Part shown: in pieces, positions 1-9,946 of the stretch
How positions within the stretch are numbered: position 1 is the stretch's first letter
Layout of the letters: the number at the start of each line of letters is the position of its first letter
The notes under the pieces: model-generated
The model's database searches: none
Told to the model about the DNA's origin: nothing
What the model saw: the letters and a program-made list of their open reading frames with translations, nothing else
Program-made: the position numbers and the translations under genes
NCBI GenBank assembly: GCA_014163555.1
Contig: JACJGO010000023.1
Location: 51,265 to 115,264, forward strand
DNA: 64,000 nt
Source of the DNA: Flavisolibacter longurius
GTDB taxonomy: Bacteria; Bacteroidota; Bacteroidia; Chitinophagales; Chitinophagaceae
Reading direction: 5' to 3'

Positions 1-1
1 C

Positions 2-2452
2 CCCGGCGGCTTTTTTGAGCGGGTGCGGCGGGGCACCTGGATGGGTCATGTGATTGAACACATAGCGTTGGAAATTCAAAGCCTGGCTGGCATTGAGGTA
101 GGCTTCGGACAAACCCGGGGAACCGGCAAGGAAGGAGTATATCATGTAGCTTTTGAATATGGCGAAGAAGCCGAAGGCCGCTATACCGTAAAGGCGGCAG
201 TGGCCATTGCAGAAGCTCTTATCAAAGGCGAACCTTATGAAGTGCAGAAAGACATTGCCGAAATTCGCACCCTTTGGTTTCGTGAAAAACTGGGACCGAG
301 TACGGGATCGATCGTTGAGGAAGCCAAAAAGCGAGGTATCCCCGCCATGCGCCTCGATGGTGATTCGCTGGTACAACTGGGGTATGGCTGTAACCAAAAA
401 CGGATTGAAGCAACCATCACTTCACACACCAGCATGCTGGCAGTGGACGTTGCCGGTGACAAGCACAAAACAAAACAGCTCCTCCAGGAATCCAATTTGC
501 CGGTACCGATAGGTGAAGTGGTGACAGATATCGAAAGCCTGAAAGAAGCCGCAACAGCCATTGGTTATCCGGTCGTGATCAAACCGCTAAATGGCAATCA
601 CGGCAAAGGTGCTACTATCAATATTCAGGATTGGGAGCATGCCAAGTGTGCTTTTCACAGGGCACAGCAATACGGCAGGCAGGTGATTGTTGAAAATTAT
701 ATTCAGGGCAGCGATTTCCGTATACTGGTCGTCAATTACAAATTTGTAGCGGCTGCACTGCGGACGCCGGCTACCATCACCGGCGATGGTCGTCACACCA
801 TCCGCGAACTGATTGACATCGCCAACAAAGATCCCCGCCGAGGCAATGGTCATGATAATATTTTGACCGAGATTCACGCCGATGACGTTTGCCTGGAGCT
901 CCTGAAAAAGAAAGGGTACACCCTGAAATCTGTTTTGCCGCAGGGTGAAAGCCTGGCCTTAAAACCTACGGCAAATTTGAGTACGGGTGGCACGGCCACG
1001 GATGTAACCGATGACGTACATCCGCAAAACCGGTCGACCTTTGAACGCATTGCCCGCAATATTGGTCTTGACGTTTGCGGCATTGATGTAATGGCGCCAA
1101 ATCTTTCACAACCACTGCGGGAAACCGGAGGCGCCGTGCTCGAAGTAAATGCGGCACCGGGTTTCCGGATGCACTTAGAACCCACACATGGACAACCCCG
1201 CAACGTGGCAAAGCCGGTTGTGGACATGTTGTTTCCCAACAAGAGCAACGGAAGGATTCCGATAATTGCCATTACCGGCACCAACGGAAAAACCACCACC
1301 ACCCGCCTGATGGCGCACATTGTAAAAACGGCGGGATTTGTGACCGGGTTTACATCTACGGATGGTATTTATATCAACGATGAACAGGTGCTCAAAGCCG
1401 ACTGTTCGGGTCCATCTTCTGCAGAAGTCATCCTACGCGACAGTGCCGTGGAATTCGCAGTGCTGGAAACGGCCCGAGGTGGCATTTTGCGTTCAGGTCT
1501 TGGTTTTGATCAATGCGATTGCGCCATTGTAACCAATGTGGCCGAAGATCATTTGGGCCTTGGTGGTATCGATACATTGGAAAAACTGGCCAGGGTAAAA
1601 TCGGTGGTACCGGAAACGGTTAGTCCCAATGGTTTTGCTGTACTGAATGCGGATGATGACCTGGTATATGCCATGCGGGAAAAGGTAAAATGCAAGGTCG
1701 CTCTCTTTTCATTGGACGAATCAAGTCCCCGCATTGAAGAACACTGTGCTGCCGGCGGACTGGCTGCCGTATACGAGAACGACTACCTCCTTCTTCGCAT
1801 CGGCAATCATTATCTTCCCATTGAAGAAGCCGCTAATATTCCCATCACTTTTGGGGGCAGGGCAACCTTTAATATTGCCAACGCACTGGCTGCTGCCCTT
1901 GCAGCGTATGCGACCCGCATAAAACTGGGTGTGATTCGCGAAGCGTTGCGCTCTTTTGTGCCTTCCTCGGAGAACACGCCAGGACGCATAAATGTATTTG
2001 AGTTCAATGATTTTACAGTAGTGTTGGATTATGCCCACAATCCGCATGGCATGAGGGCCCTGGGCGGTTTTGTAAAAACCTTTGATGCAGAATCCAGGAT
2101 TGGAATTATTACCGGTGTTGGCGACCGAAGGGATGAAGACATTATCGCTATGGGCGAAGAAGCGGCCAAAATTTTTGACGAGATCATTATTCGCTACGAC
2201 GAGGATATGCGGGGCCGTACGCATGAAGAACTCAACCGCCTACTTACCACGGGAATAAATCGGGTGAGTACGGATATCCCTGTCGCCTATTATGGCAACG
2301 AATGCGATGCCGTGGAAAAGGCAATGCAGGAACGAAGGCCCAAAACAGTTCTTGTTGTATTAACAGAAAATATACAGGCAGTAACCGAGTGTCTTCAGAA
2401 ATACAAAAAGGAGGAAGAAGAAGTCCTTGTCAAAATGAAAGCAGCGGTTTAA
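2..2452 (+). CDS. cphA: Cyanophycin synthetase, 5' end outside window
   Basis: Polymerises arginine and aspartate into the storage polymer cyanophycin, using ATP, in the cytoplasm. The frame is open to the left edge (PGGFFERV before the first possible GTG at 23), so the N-terminal domain begins outside the window; only about 60 residues seem missing from a protein of roughly 870. Visible in order: the rest of the N-terminal domain with the WMGHVIEHIALEIQ motif, an ATP-grasp domain (about residues 150-390 of the visible part), then a Mur-ligase-like domain with the P-loop ITGTNGKTTTTR and the later DYAHNPHG motif. Cyanophycinase (cphB) often lies next to cphA; it is not to the right here, so it may lie upstream. 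Identification is secure; only the start is unseen. Confidence 0.95.
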   Translation, partial: PGGFFERVRRGTWMGHVIEHIALEIQSLAGIEVGFGQTRGTGKEGVYHVAFEYGEEAEGRYTVKAAVAIAEALIKGEPYEVQKDIAEIRTLWFREKLGPSTGSIVEEAKKRGIPAMRLDGDSLVQLGYGCNQKRIEATITSHTSMLAVDVAGDKHKTKQLLQESNLPVPIGEVVTDIESLKEAATAIGYPVVIKPLNGNHGKGATINIQDWEHAKCAFHRAQQYGRQVIVENYIQGSDFRILVVNYKFVAAALRTPATITGDGRHTIRELIDIANKDPRRGNGHDNILTEIHADDVCLELLKKKGYTLKSVLPQGESLALKPTANLSTGGTATDVTDDVHPQNRSTFERIARNIGLDVCGIDVMAPNLSQPLRETGGAVLEVNAAPGFRMHLEPTHGQPRNVAKPVVDMLFPNKSNGRIPIIAITGTNGKTTTTRLMAHIVKTAGFVTGFTSTDGIYINDEQVLKADCSGPSSAEVILRDSAVEFAVLETARGGILRSGLGFDQCDCAIVTNVAEDHLGLGGIDTLEKLARVKSVVPETVSPNGFAVLNADDDLVYAMREKVKCKVALFSLDESSPRIEEHCAAGGLAAVYENDYLLLRIGNHYLPIEEAANIPITFGGRATFNIANALAAALAAYATRIKLGVIREALRSFVPSSENTPGRINVFEFNDFTVVLDYAHNPHGMRALGGFVKTFDAESRIGIITGVGDRRDEDIIAMGEEAAKIFDEIIIRYDEDMRGRTHEELNRLLTTGINRVSTDIPVAYYGNECDAVEKAMQERRPKTVLVVLTENIQAVTECLQKYKKEEEEVLVKMKAAV

Positions 2453-2616
2453 AATGCATTGTGGAAGAGTTTCATCATTTGGGCGGCGGATTTCAAACAA
2501 TACTGATAGTCGTCACCCGGTAGGTTGCAGTGCCGAAAGAATAACGGTTACCATAAGGAAAATTCCGGGATAGAAGGCCTTATCAAACATTCACATACAA
2601 TAGCTACCACCAAGGG

Positions 2617-2643
2617 AAAGCATCCCTTTAATGGGATGTTTTT
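2617..2643 (+). terminator. Intrinsic terminator after cphA
   Basis: CATCCC (2621-2626) pairs with GGGATG (2633-2638) around a TTTAAT loop and is followed by a run of T. It lies 165 bp after the cphA stop with no gene between. Confidence 0.7.
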
Positions 2644-2729
2644 CCAGTAATCCACAGCCTGGAATATATTTCTGGGGATAATGGCCAATAGGCATAATAA
2701 CTGCATTATTCCCCATAAAGAGAACAATC

Positions 2730-3134
2730 ATGGAACAGAATAAATATAATCCCGATAATATAAACGAAACGGATAACAGGACCGGCAACTACGACAAGGC
2801 CAACGACCGCATGACCTTTATGACCGACCTGGAAAAGGTGCAGGAGAACCTGGAGAAGTATGGTTATACAGAGCAGTTCAGGGTGGAAAAAGGAAAGCTG
2901 GTAGGTATGGAAAGCAAAAAGAAATACAAGCCGGCCGATGTAAAGGCGGTAAACTTTTATCGCTTTGAAGGCATCTCGGACCCGGACGATATGAGTATCC
3001 TCTATGCCATTGAAACCTGCGATGGATCCAAAGGAACGCTTACCGATGCCTATGGCCGGTATTCGGACGAAGACACCGGTGCTTTTATGAAGCAGGTGGA
3101 AGTAGCCAAGAAAACAGAAGGAATGGATCAGTAA
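2730..3134 (+). CDS. Small acidic conserved Bacteroidota protein
   Basis: A 134-residue soluble protein without signal peptide or membrane segment. The first 25 residues are hydrophilic and low in complexity. The rest has the pattern GYTEQFRVEKGKL, VYRFEG-like NFYRFEGISDPDD, SILYAIET and GTLTDAYGRY, which I recognise from a small Bacteroidota family sometimes labelled phosphoribosylpyrophosphate synthetase. It has none of that enzyme's ATP or ribose-phosphate binding motifs and is far too short, so the label should not be copied. The function is unknown. It stands alone between two terminators, which suggests its own transcript. Confidence 0.8.
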   Translation: MEQNKYNPDNINETDNRTGNYDKANDRMTFMTDLEKVQENLEKYGYTEQFRVEKGKLVGMESKKKYKPADVKAVNFYRFEGISDPDDMSILYAIETCDGSKGTLTDAYGRYSDEDTGAFMKQVEVAKKTEGMDQ

Positions 3135-3217
3135 AGAAATGGCAACCTTGCGGCGGAGAGGTTTGTGAATGAAGGCAGTTACTATTTGAATTGGATAGAT
3201 TGTCAAGATAGATCTAT

Positions 3218-3254
3218 GGAGTGCCGTCGGGTAATGCCGGGCACTCCTTTTTTT
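3218..3254 (+). terminator. Intrinsic terminator of the small acidic protein gene
   Basis: GGAGTGCC (3218-3225) pairs with GGCACTCC (3240-3247) and is followed by seven T. It faces the minus-strand terminator at 3255-3284, so convergent transcripts are separated here. Confidence 0.85.
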
Positions 3255-3284
3255 AAAAAAAAGCCTGTTGTAGAAACAACAGGC
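3255..3284 (-). terminator. Intrinsic terminator of the GH32 operon
   Basis: A 9-bp perfect stem, GCCTGTTGT (3263-3271) with ACAACAGGC (3276-3284), closed by a tetraloop. On the minus strand it is followed by about eight T. It lies 70 bp past the GH32 stop and belongs to the family of similar 9-bp/tetraloop hairpins described in the findings. Confidence 0.85.
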
Positions 3285-3352
3285 AAGAGATTGACTGCTT
3301 ACATGAGAAAGTACTACAATATAAAACTTTTTACGGTGTTCCTTTAATTTTT

Positions 3353-4894
3353 TCAGTACATCGATATTAACGACGTAAGTTCTAGGTTTTTGATCCGGAA
3401 GCCTTTTGTAGATTTGAAGCGGACTTCGGACAATACTGCATCCGGAAAAAAGATGGCTGTCATAACAGACAAGCCTTTGTCAGCAAACAATTCAAGCGAT
3501 GCATTATCAATAACCAGGGTAAGATCCATTGCATTACCCGTTGCTATGCGAGGCGCAGTATGCCGTGCGGCAAATTCTTTAGAAAAGGCGGCGTCACCAG
3601 CGTTTCTGCGATCGATAAAATATTGGTTCGTATTCTTCTTGTATCCAACTGTTAATTCCTGTCCACCTTGGTTGGTAAAAACAATGGTGAAATCGTTAAT
3701 GCTCTCTGACTGAAAAGAAATCTTTGCCGGAACAGGCGCAAACTTTGTTTGCTGGGTCAGGTTATAATTGGTCGCATCAATGCCGTTGACCATTATCGTT
3801 TTTTCAGCAATATGTTCCAGTTCCCGTAGGGGTGCAGATCGCAGAAAATACCGCTCTCCTACCTTTTCCAGGCTTAACTCCCTTGGAAGCGTCATAGCGC
3901 TGCGCCAGCGTTGTGTTGGTACCAAGTTGGCATACTGCCAGTTGCTCATCCAACCCATAAATAATTTTCTGTTGCCGGTATTGTACCAGGTAACACCAGC
4001 ATAGTTATCGGGACCATAGTCGATCCAGCGGGTATCCGTTTGAAACGGTGTAAAGGTTTTGCCATCAAAATCCCCGGTAAAATACTGTGTGGCCGAGCCG
4101 CCATTGGGACCACCGGGATTTATACTGACCAACAAAACCCAAACGGTTTTACCATCCACATCAAGGGGGAAAAGGTCCGGACATTCCCATACGCCGCCGT
4201 GTGCTCCAACGTCTTTGCCGAATTCACTTTCTTTCGTCCAGTCTTTTATATTGGGGGATGAATAAAAAGTAATGCGGTCGAGCGTCGCAAGAGTCATGAT
4301 CCATTTTTTCGATGGCTGGTGCCAGCTTACTTTGGGATCACGAAAATCTTTGATGCCTGGATTTTTCACAACCGGATTGCCGCTATATTTTGTCCAGGTC
4401 TTGCCTTCATCCACACTATACGCGATACTTTGATTTTGGTAGGCAGAACTCCCGGCCTTTTCACCCGCATGATCATGATGGGTAAAGATGGCGGCCAGTG
4501 GTGGTTTCCCATCTTTTCCAAAACCGGACGTGTTAGCCAGATCCACAACTGCACTGCCCGAAAAAATAGTCCCCAGGCTGTCCGGGTACAAGGCAATGGG
4601 CCTATGTTCCCAAAGAATGAGATCTTTTGAAGTGGCATGCCCCCAGTGCATCGGTCCCCACACGGTGCTATCCGGGTTATGCTGGTACATAAGATGGTAA
4701 GTGCCGTTGTGATACACCATGCCGTTGGGATCATTCATCCAGCCGGTCTTTGGCGTAAAATGAATTTGCGGACGGTGTTTTTCGTTTGCATACCCAGTTT
4801 CGTTCATTGCTTTTTTTACGCTGTTGCAGGAAAGAAAACCAGCGGCAGCGCAAAGAGCAATTACGGTTAAGCTTGTACGATAGTGAACGAACAT
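3353..4894 (-). CDS. GH32 fructan hydrolase lipoprotein (levanase or inulinase type)
   Basis: Predicted to release fructose from beta-fructans such as levan, inulin or sucrose by a retaining mechanism. All three GH32 signature acids are visible: the nucleophile in WMNDPNG (Asp55), the transition-state Asp in FRDPKV (about 186) and the acid/base Glu in WECPD (about 237). A five-blade propeller is followed by the usual C-terminal beta-sandwich (about 370-513). The N-terminus ends in a lipobox (AAGFLSCNS), so it is probably anchored to a membrane and faces the periplasm or cell surface. The sugar transporter gene lies 22 bp upstream on the same strand, which points to one operon that cuts fructans and imports the fructose. 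Exo or endo action cannot be told from the sequence. Confidence 0.93.
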   Translation of the reverse strand: MFVHYRTSLTVIALCAAAGFLSCNSVKKAMNETGYANEKHRPQIHFTPKTGWMNDPNGMVYHNGTYHLMYQHNPDSTVWGPMHWGHATSKDLILWEHRPIALYPDSLGTIFSGSAVVDLANTSGFGKDGKPPLAAIFTHHDHAGEKAGSSAYQNQSIAYSVDEGKTWTKYSGNPVVKNPGIKDFRDPKVSWHQPSKKWIMTLATLDRITFYSSPNIKDWTKESEFGKDVGAHGGVWECPDLFPLDVDGKTVWVLLVSINPGGPNGGSATQYFTGDFDGKTFTPFQTDTRWIDYGPDNYAGVTWYNTGNRKLFMGWMSNWQYANLVPTQRWRSAMTLPRELSLEKVGERYFLRSAPLRELEHIAEKTIMVNGIDATNYNLTQQTKFAPVPAKISFQSESINDFTIVFTNQGGQELTVGYKKNTNQYFIDRRNAGDAAFSKEFAARHTAPRIATGNAMDLTLVIDNASLELFADKGLSVMTAIFFPDAVLSEVRFKSTKGFRIKNLELTSLISMY

Positions 4895-4916
4895 ATGCCA
4901 ACAGGATTAGATGAAT

Positions 4917-6314
4917 TTATTTAACCAGCTTTCTTTCCAGGTCTTCCAGTGAGATGCCTTTTGTTTCCGGCATTTTGGTCAACACCCACACCAGTTGAAG
5001 CGCCATCATGGCCGCAAAAAATGCAAAGATTGGCCAGGGATTGTCTTTGAAAATACCGCTTTGCGCATCCAGGAAAACAGGCGTTACCAGTGTGATCAGC
5101 GCAGCAAATACCCAATGCACCGATGCACCGAAGGATTGTCCCAGGGCCCTGACATTATTGGGAAAAATTTCGGCGATAAACACCCAGATAACAGCGCCCT
5201 GCCCGATAGCATGGGCTGCAATGAAAAGCAACAAAAATGACAACAGCAACCCGGGACCGGCACCGCTGTAAAAACACCAAGCAACGGCCGCCAGGCTGAC
5301 GATATAACCCAGCGATCCAATCAACAGCAGTGTTCTCCTCCCCAACCGGTCGATGAGGTACAAACCCACAAATGTGAATACCAGGTTAGTGCCGCCAATG
5401 GCAATGGAATTGAAAAGCGATTCTTTGGCGGCAAGCCCGGCTCTTTCCAAAATTTCAGGGGCGTAATACAGTATAAAGTTGATGCCGGAAACCTGGTTAA
5501 AAAAAGCCACCATAAAGGCCAGCCACATTACCCGGCTATACTTCTTGCTAAACAATCCGCTGCCCTCTCCTGCCCGCTTTTCGTGCCGGTTGCTTTCACG
5601 GATAGCCGTTATCTCGGACGCTACATCCTGCACGCCTAATTTTTTCAGTACATTTTCGGCCGCCTGCACATTACCTTTCCGGGCCAGCAGCCATCGCGGA
5701 CTTTCGGGCACACCCAGCACCAGCAAGGAATACAGCACGGAGGGAATGGTCATAATGCCAAGCATATAACGCCAGTCGTTTTCACCGCCTACCCCTTCTA
5801 AAAAATAATTGGACAAAAACGCTATCAGGATACCAAACACAATGTTGAACTGGTACAAGGCTACCAGCCGTCCACGGGTAGCCGGCGTGGAGATTTCCGA
5901 TACATAGGTTGGCGCTGCCACTGAAGAAACACCGATTCCTACGCCACCAATAAAACGCAGCAGCGAAAAGCTGTAAGGCTCCGGCGCCAGGGCTGTTCCC
6001 AGGGCGGAAACGGTAAACAGGATGCCGATCCAGAATAGCACTTTTTTCCGTCCGTATTTTTCTGTGGGCACACCGCCGAAAATGGCGCCTATTACCGTTC
6101 CCCAAAGCGCCATCGACATGATAAAAAAACCATGAAACAATGGCGAAGTTTGCCAAAGCTCTTTAATGGGCAGGTTGGCACCGGAAATCACCACGGTATC
6201 GAAACCGAAAATAAAACCGGCCAGCGCCGCCGTCAGTGAAATGCGGATAATATAACCGGTGGTACCGGAAGAAGTTTGCGCAGAGAATTCCGGTTTGTTG
6301 GTCTCAACAAGCAT
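4917..6314 (-). CDS. Sugar porter family MFS symporter (probably fructose)
   Basis: A 465-residue, 12-helix inner membrane protein of the XylE/GLUT family, which imports monosaccharides, usually with protons. Family signatures are clear: GRKKVLF after helix 2, PESPRWLL before the central loop, the repeat LIDRLGRRTLL in the second half and PETKG near the C-terminus. Length is normal and nothing is missing. It is the first gene of the pair with the GH32 enzyme, so fructose is the best guess for substrate; the sequence alone does not fix it. Upstream on the minus strand is TATCTTTT, close to the Bacteroidota -7 box. No dedicated regulator or SusC/D pair accompanies the unit. Confidence 0.92.
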   Translation of the reverse strand: MLVETNKPEFSAQTSSGTTGYIIRISLTAALAGFIFGFDTVVISGANLPIKELWQTSPLFHGFFIMSMALWGTVIGAIFGGVPTEKYGRKKVLFWIGILFTVSALGTALAPEPYSFSLLRFIGGVGIGVSSVAAPTYVSEISTPATRGRLVALYQFNIVFGILIAFLSNYFLEGVGGENDWRYMLGIMTIPSVLYSLLVLGVPESPRWLLARKGNVQAAENVLKKLGVQDVASEITAIRESNRHEKRAGEGSGLFSKKYSRVMWLAFMVAFFNQVSGINFILYYAPEILERAGLAAKESLFNSIAIGGTNLVFTFVGLYLIDRLGRRTLLLIGSLGYIVSLAAVAWCFYSGAGPGLLLSFLLLFIAAHAIGQGAVIWVFIAEIFPNNVRALGQSFGASVHWVFAALITLVTPVFLDAQSGIFKDNPWPIFAFFAAMMALQLVWVLTKMPETKGISLEDLERKLVK

Positions 6315-6614
6315 GTTTTTGATTTTTTGTTGGCAAGAAAAAAGATAGCAAGAGTTTGAAGTGTCTTTTCCTGCTTTAAGATAATGAATTGTTGGCTGCG
6401 AGAAACGATTCTGCTAACTAAAGCCAATGGAAACCTGTTTACGGGTATAGCAGAGCGTTAGGAATCTTTAGAGGAAGTAGCAGTTTACCATTAACAAAGA
6501 GGAAGAAATGTTCAATCTACAGAAAGAAAGTTTTCTAAACACGCTTTTCTGTTAAATACTGAATGCAGGGATTGGTGTGGTAAAAACCTACAGCTTCCAA
6601 CCTGAGAGTAGAGA
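6315..6614. other. Gap with no gene seen
   Basis: About 300 bp between the sugar transporter start and the ClC remnant. It should hold the transporter promoter. I see no ORF with coding character and no strong hairpin. Confidence 0.6.
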
Positions 6615-7115
6615 TCATTCCGGCTTATTTGCTCCAGCCGCTTCCATATACCCTTTTTTCAATTGCTCATAAAAAGAACGTTTGTCTATTAGCAGGGCCG
6701 CAATGTTTGCAACCATGGCGGCTACCAGCAGGTGAAAAATCACGCTGTGGCGGTCGGTCATTTCAAGCACAAGGATCGCAGAGGTAAACGGTGTACGGGT
6801 AACGCCGGTGAGGAAACCCACCATGCCGCCAAGAATAAGAATGTTGGCATTGGCCCCGGTAAAGTCGAACATACCGGCCAGCCAGGAACCAATGGAGGCG
6901 CCGGCGGCCAGCGAAGGGGCAAAAACACCGCCTGCTTCGCCGGTATTAAAGCTAAGGATTGTCCCTACCATGCGCATGGCCACCGTATACCAGGGACTGT
7001 GTTTTTCCCCGGTAAACAAAACGGTATTCATATACTCGTAACCGAAGTACGAACTTTCTTCGGAATAGGCAGGTCCACTACGAATTTGATCTTTGTCCAG
7101 AAAGCCTGCACCCAA
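6615..7115 (-). pseudogene. ClC chloride channel, C-terminal remnant
   Basis: Only about 170 residues of a ClC-family chloride channel or proton/chloride exchanger, normally 430 or more, remain. The segment contains the diagnostic GEAGGVFAPSLAAGA motif (second selectivity-filter region), the following GFLTGVTRTPFTSAILVLEMT helix pair, and the end of the membrane domain. The reading frame continues a little upstream without a methionine (LHGRYERN before the TTG at 7115), then meets a stop near 7180, and the opposite-strand gene at 7293 leaves no room for the missing two thirds. The selectivity-filter parts of the N-terminal half are absent, so a working channel is not expected. A deletion or a break during rearrangement is the likely cause. 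Confidence 0.88.
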
Positions 7116-7292
7116 GTTCCTCTCATACCTGCCATGTAAACATGTAATTTCTTTCCGGCGACCAAAGACCGATATTCTTCAGCCGTTTACGTGTGTAACG
7201 GAATGTGAAAACATTTACAATCTTTAAATGGTATGCCAGCGTTTTTCAGCCTAGCGGATTGACCTTTCCTTTTCAACCATTATTTTTAGCCC

Positions 7293-9701
7293 ATGCCGAA
7301 GAAGTTTTTTGCTATTGCCCTGTTAGTTATCCTGGTGCAGGCGGCTGGTGCACAGAAGCTTGACTCACTTTTTGAAATCCAGTGGAAAGCCGATCCGCAG
7401 GAAAAAGTTTATGTGCATTTTGACAAATCGCATTACAATCCGGGAGAAACCATCTGGTTCAAAGCTTACCTGTTTACCGGGAATCAGCCTTCCGTCACCA
7501 GCAAAAATTTTTATGCAGAACTGATGGACGAGCAAGGCAATGTGCTGCAACAAAAAACAGCTCCCATAGCGTTTGCCAGTGCCAACAGTCATTTTGATAT
7601 TGATTCCTCTTTTACCAAGTCCGCCGTTTTTTTTCGGGGCTATACGATTTCGATGCTGAACAGCGACACCAGCTTCCTGTTTACAAAACCAATCCGTATC
7701 ATTCAATCCAAAGCAATAGCGGCAAAGACCGCTCCTACTAAGGCCTCCCCTTCGCTCCGGTTTATGCCCGAAGGCGGTAATTGGATCATAGGTGTTCCCT
7801 CGAATCTTGCCTTTAAAGCCATTGACGATGGGGAAAATCCGGTGGAAATTACCGGCACCATCACCGACAATACCGGCGCCAAGGTGGGTGAATTCCGTTC
7901 AATCCATAACGGCATGGGAACGGTAGAACTGACGCCGCTGGAAGGACGGACCTATACGGCAACCTGGAAAACAGAAAGTGGAAGCACCTTCACCACCGCA
8001 TTGCCAGTTGCAGTAAAAGAAGGTGTCAGCCTGCGCATTCTGAACCAGGGGACCAACAAACGGTTTGTGATCCATCGCAGCGCCAATGTTGGCGAAGCAG
8101 CGCACCAGGTGCATATTATCGCTTACATGAACCAGCAGCTCATGTTCAAGGCCGACGCCAACATGGAAAGTAAAACTTCTATCACTGGCGTTTTCCCCAC
8201 CCAGGAGCTGCCCTCCGGCATTTTACAGATCACCATCTTCGATAAGAATTACAAACCCCTTGCTGAACGTATCAGCTTTGTCAACAACCGCAATTTTGAA
8301 TTTGACGGCGATGCGTTTTTCTCGCAAAAGAATTTTACCCGCCGTGGATTGAACCGGGTTGAAGTGATTATTTCCGACACGGTACCGGCCAATCTTTCCC
8401 TTGCCATTGTGGATGCCGATCTGAATGAAAAGCCATTTATGTCGGATAATATCGTCAGCCGCTTTTTGCTGACCGGTGACCTGCGGGGAAAGATCACAAG
8501 GCCTTATTATTATTTCTACAGCAACAGCGACAGCGCAGCCATTCACCTGGACCTTGTGATGCTGACCCATGGTTGGCGGCGTTATAGTTGGGACGATTTT
8601 TTTGCCGGAAAAACAACGCCTCCCCGCCTGAAAGAAAGCAATTATTTAAGTCTGGAAGGCAAAGTGGCTGGCCTGCCTCCCGGAAGCTACCGGCAGGGGC
8701 TTGAACTTGCGGGTGTGTTGCAGGCTGCCGATTCTTCCCGCATGATCCTGAGCCTTCCGGTTGACCGCAGTGGCAATGTGTTCACTGATGGTCTGATCTT
8801 CTTTGATCAGGCAAAGCTGTTTTTTAATTTCAATTCGAAAAGTCTTGCCTTTGACAAAAGCATGCTGCTGGTGAACAATGGCTTGTACAAAAGCTACCGC
8901 AATGTGCGCCTGGATTCGCTGCTCCGCAAAAATCTTCCCACGGTGCCTGAAGAGATGCTGCCCGGCAACAATAACATCCGCACGGCCCTGTTGGCAAACA
9001 ACCGGCAAATGGCCCGCAAAGGCATGCTGGAAAATGTAACGGTAACGGCCCGTACTAAAACGACCAAAGAAAAAATGGAAGAAAAATATGTGACCGGTTT
9101 GTTTGGCGGCGACGGGTACAGCTTCGACCTGGTGAATGATCCTTTGTCCACTACGTATCAAACCATTTTCCAGTACCTGCAGGGCCGCGTGGCCGGTCTG
9201 CAGATCAGCGAAGGAGGGCCCACACCGTCATTGATGTGGCGCGGCGGCACGCCGGTGTTGTACCTGAACGAAATGCGGGCCGACCCTTCGCTGGTGGCGT
9301 CCACGCCGGTAAGTGATATCGCGTATATTAAAGTGTTACGACCCGGTTCCAGTGTTGTATCAGGCAGCGGTGGGGGTGTAATTGCCATTTACACCCGCAA
9401 AGGCGGCGATGCACAGCCTGACCCGAATACAAAGGGATTGAGCTTCGTACAGATGACGGGCTACTCTCCCGTTAAGCAATTTTATTCACCGGACTATGCC
9501 ACTTTCTCCGAACGGGATCAGTTAGACGATGTGCGCAGCACTTTGTACTGGAATCCTTCCATTATTCTGGACAAAGACCGTCGCCGGTTGCGCCTGCAGT
9601 TTTACAACAATGATATCACGAAACAATTTCGCCTGGTGATGGAAGGAATAAATGCGGAAGGAAAAGTCATCCATGTAGAAAAAGAGATCAGCAACTGGTA
9701 A
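7293..9701 (+). CDS. MG2-domain and TonB-plug outer membrane protein
   Basis: An 802-residue exported protein with signal peptide (cut near AAGAQK). The N-terminal part has a macroglobulin-like MG2 pattern (EKVYVHFDKSHYNPGETIWFKAYL), followed by beta-rich domains. Near residues 600-710 comes a TonB-receptor plug-like segment (YLQGRVAGLQIS, then IAYIKVLRPGSSVVSGSGGGVIAIYTRKG). There is no 22-strand TonB barrel, so it is not a normal TonB-dependent receptor. Such MG2-plus-plug proteins are common in Bacteroidota and have no settled function; surface or periplasmic protein-protein interaction is a guess. It appears to be a single-gene unit. Confidence 0.85.
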   Translation: MPKKFFAIALLVILVQAAGAQKLDSLFEIQWKADPQEKVYVHFDKSHYNPGETIWFKAYLFTGNQPSVTSKNFYAELMDEQGNVLQQKTAPIAFASANSHFDIDSSFTKSAVFFRGYTISMLNSDTSFLFTKPIRIIQSKAIAAKTAPTKASPSLRFMPEGGNWIIGVPSNLAFKAIDDGENPVEITGTITDNTGAKVGEFRSIHNGMGTVELTPLEGRTYTATWKTESGSTFTTALPVAVKEGVSLRILNQGTNKRFVIHRSANVGEAAHQVHIIAYMNQQLMFKADANMESKTSITGVFPTQELPSGILQITIFDKNYKPLAERISFVNNRNFEFDGDAFFSQKNFTRRGLNRVEVIISDTVPANLSLAIVDADLNEKPFMSDNIVSRFLLTGDLRGKITRPYYYFYSNSDSAAIHLDLVMLTHGWRRYSWDDFFAGKTTPPRLKESNYLSLEGKVAGLPPGSYRQGLELAGVLQAADSSRMILSLPVDRSGNVFTDGLIFFDQAKLFFNFNSKSLAFDKSMLLVNNGLYKSYRNVRLDSLLRKNLPTVPEEMLPGNNNIRTALLANNRQMARKGMLENVTVTARTKTTKEKMEEKYVTGLFGGDGYSFDLVNDPLSTTYQTIFQYLQGRVAGLQISEGGPTPSLMWRGGTPVLYLNEMRADPSLVASTPVSDIAYIKVLRPGSSVVSGSGGGVIAIYTRKGGDAQPDPNTKGLSFVQMTGYSPVKQFYSPDYATFSERDQLDDVRSTLYWNPSIILDKDRRRLRLQFYNNDITKQFRLVMEGINAEGKVIHVEKEISNW

Positions 9702-9946
9702 GGCCAGCGAATGCTTTTTTTACCCCTTCCTTACAAACTATTTTATTGTTGTGAATTGTGATTGCATTCTGCAGAAAATGCAACGGATCAGATAAGCTCT
9801 TCTGTGCTTTCAGCGCTTTATTAACATGATCGGTTGATCTCCAATAAAGGTGTTCAAAACTTGTTTGTAATTGACAATATGAAGGCGTTAACCGGACTTA
9901 CATATTTAATATTTTTATTGCACATTGTAAACCAAAAATAAAAGCC

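Noticed and set aside
2730..3134. Annotation as phosphoribosylpyrophosphate synthetase
   Set aside because: The family is sometimes given this name, but the protein is too short and lacks the enzyme's binding motifs.
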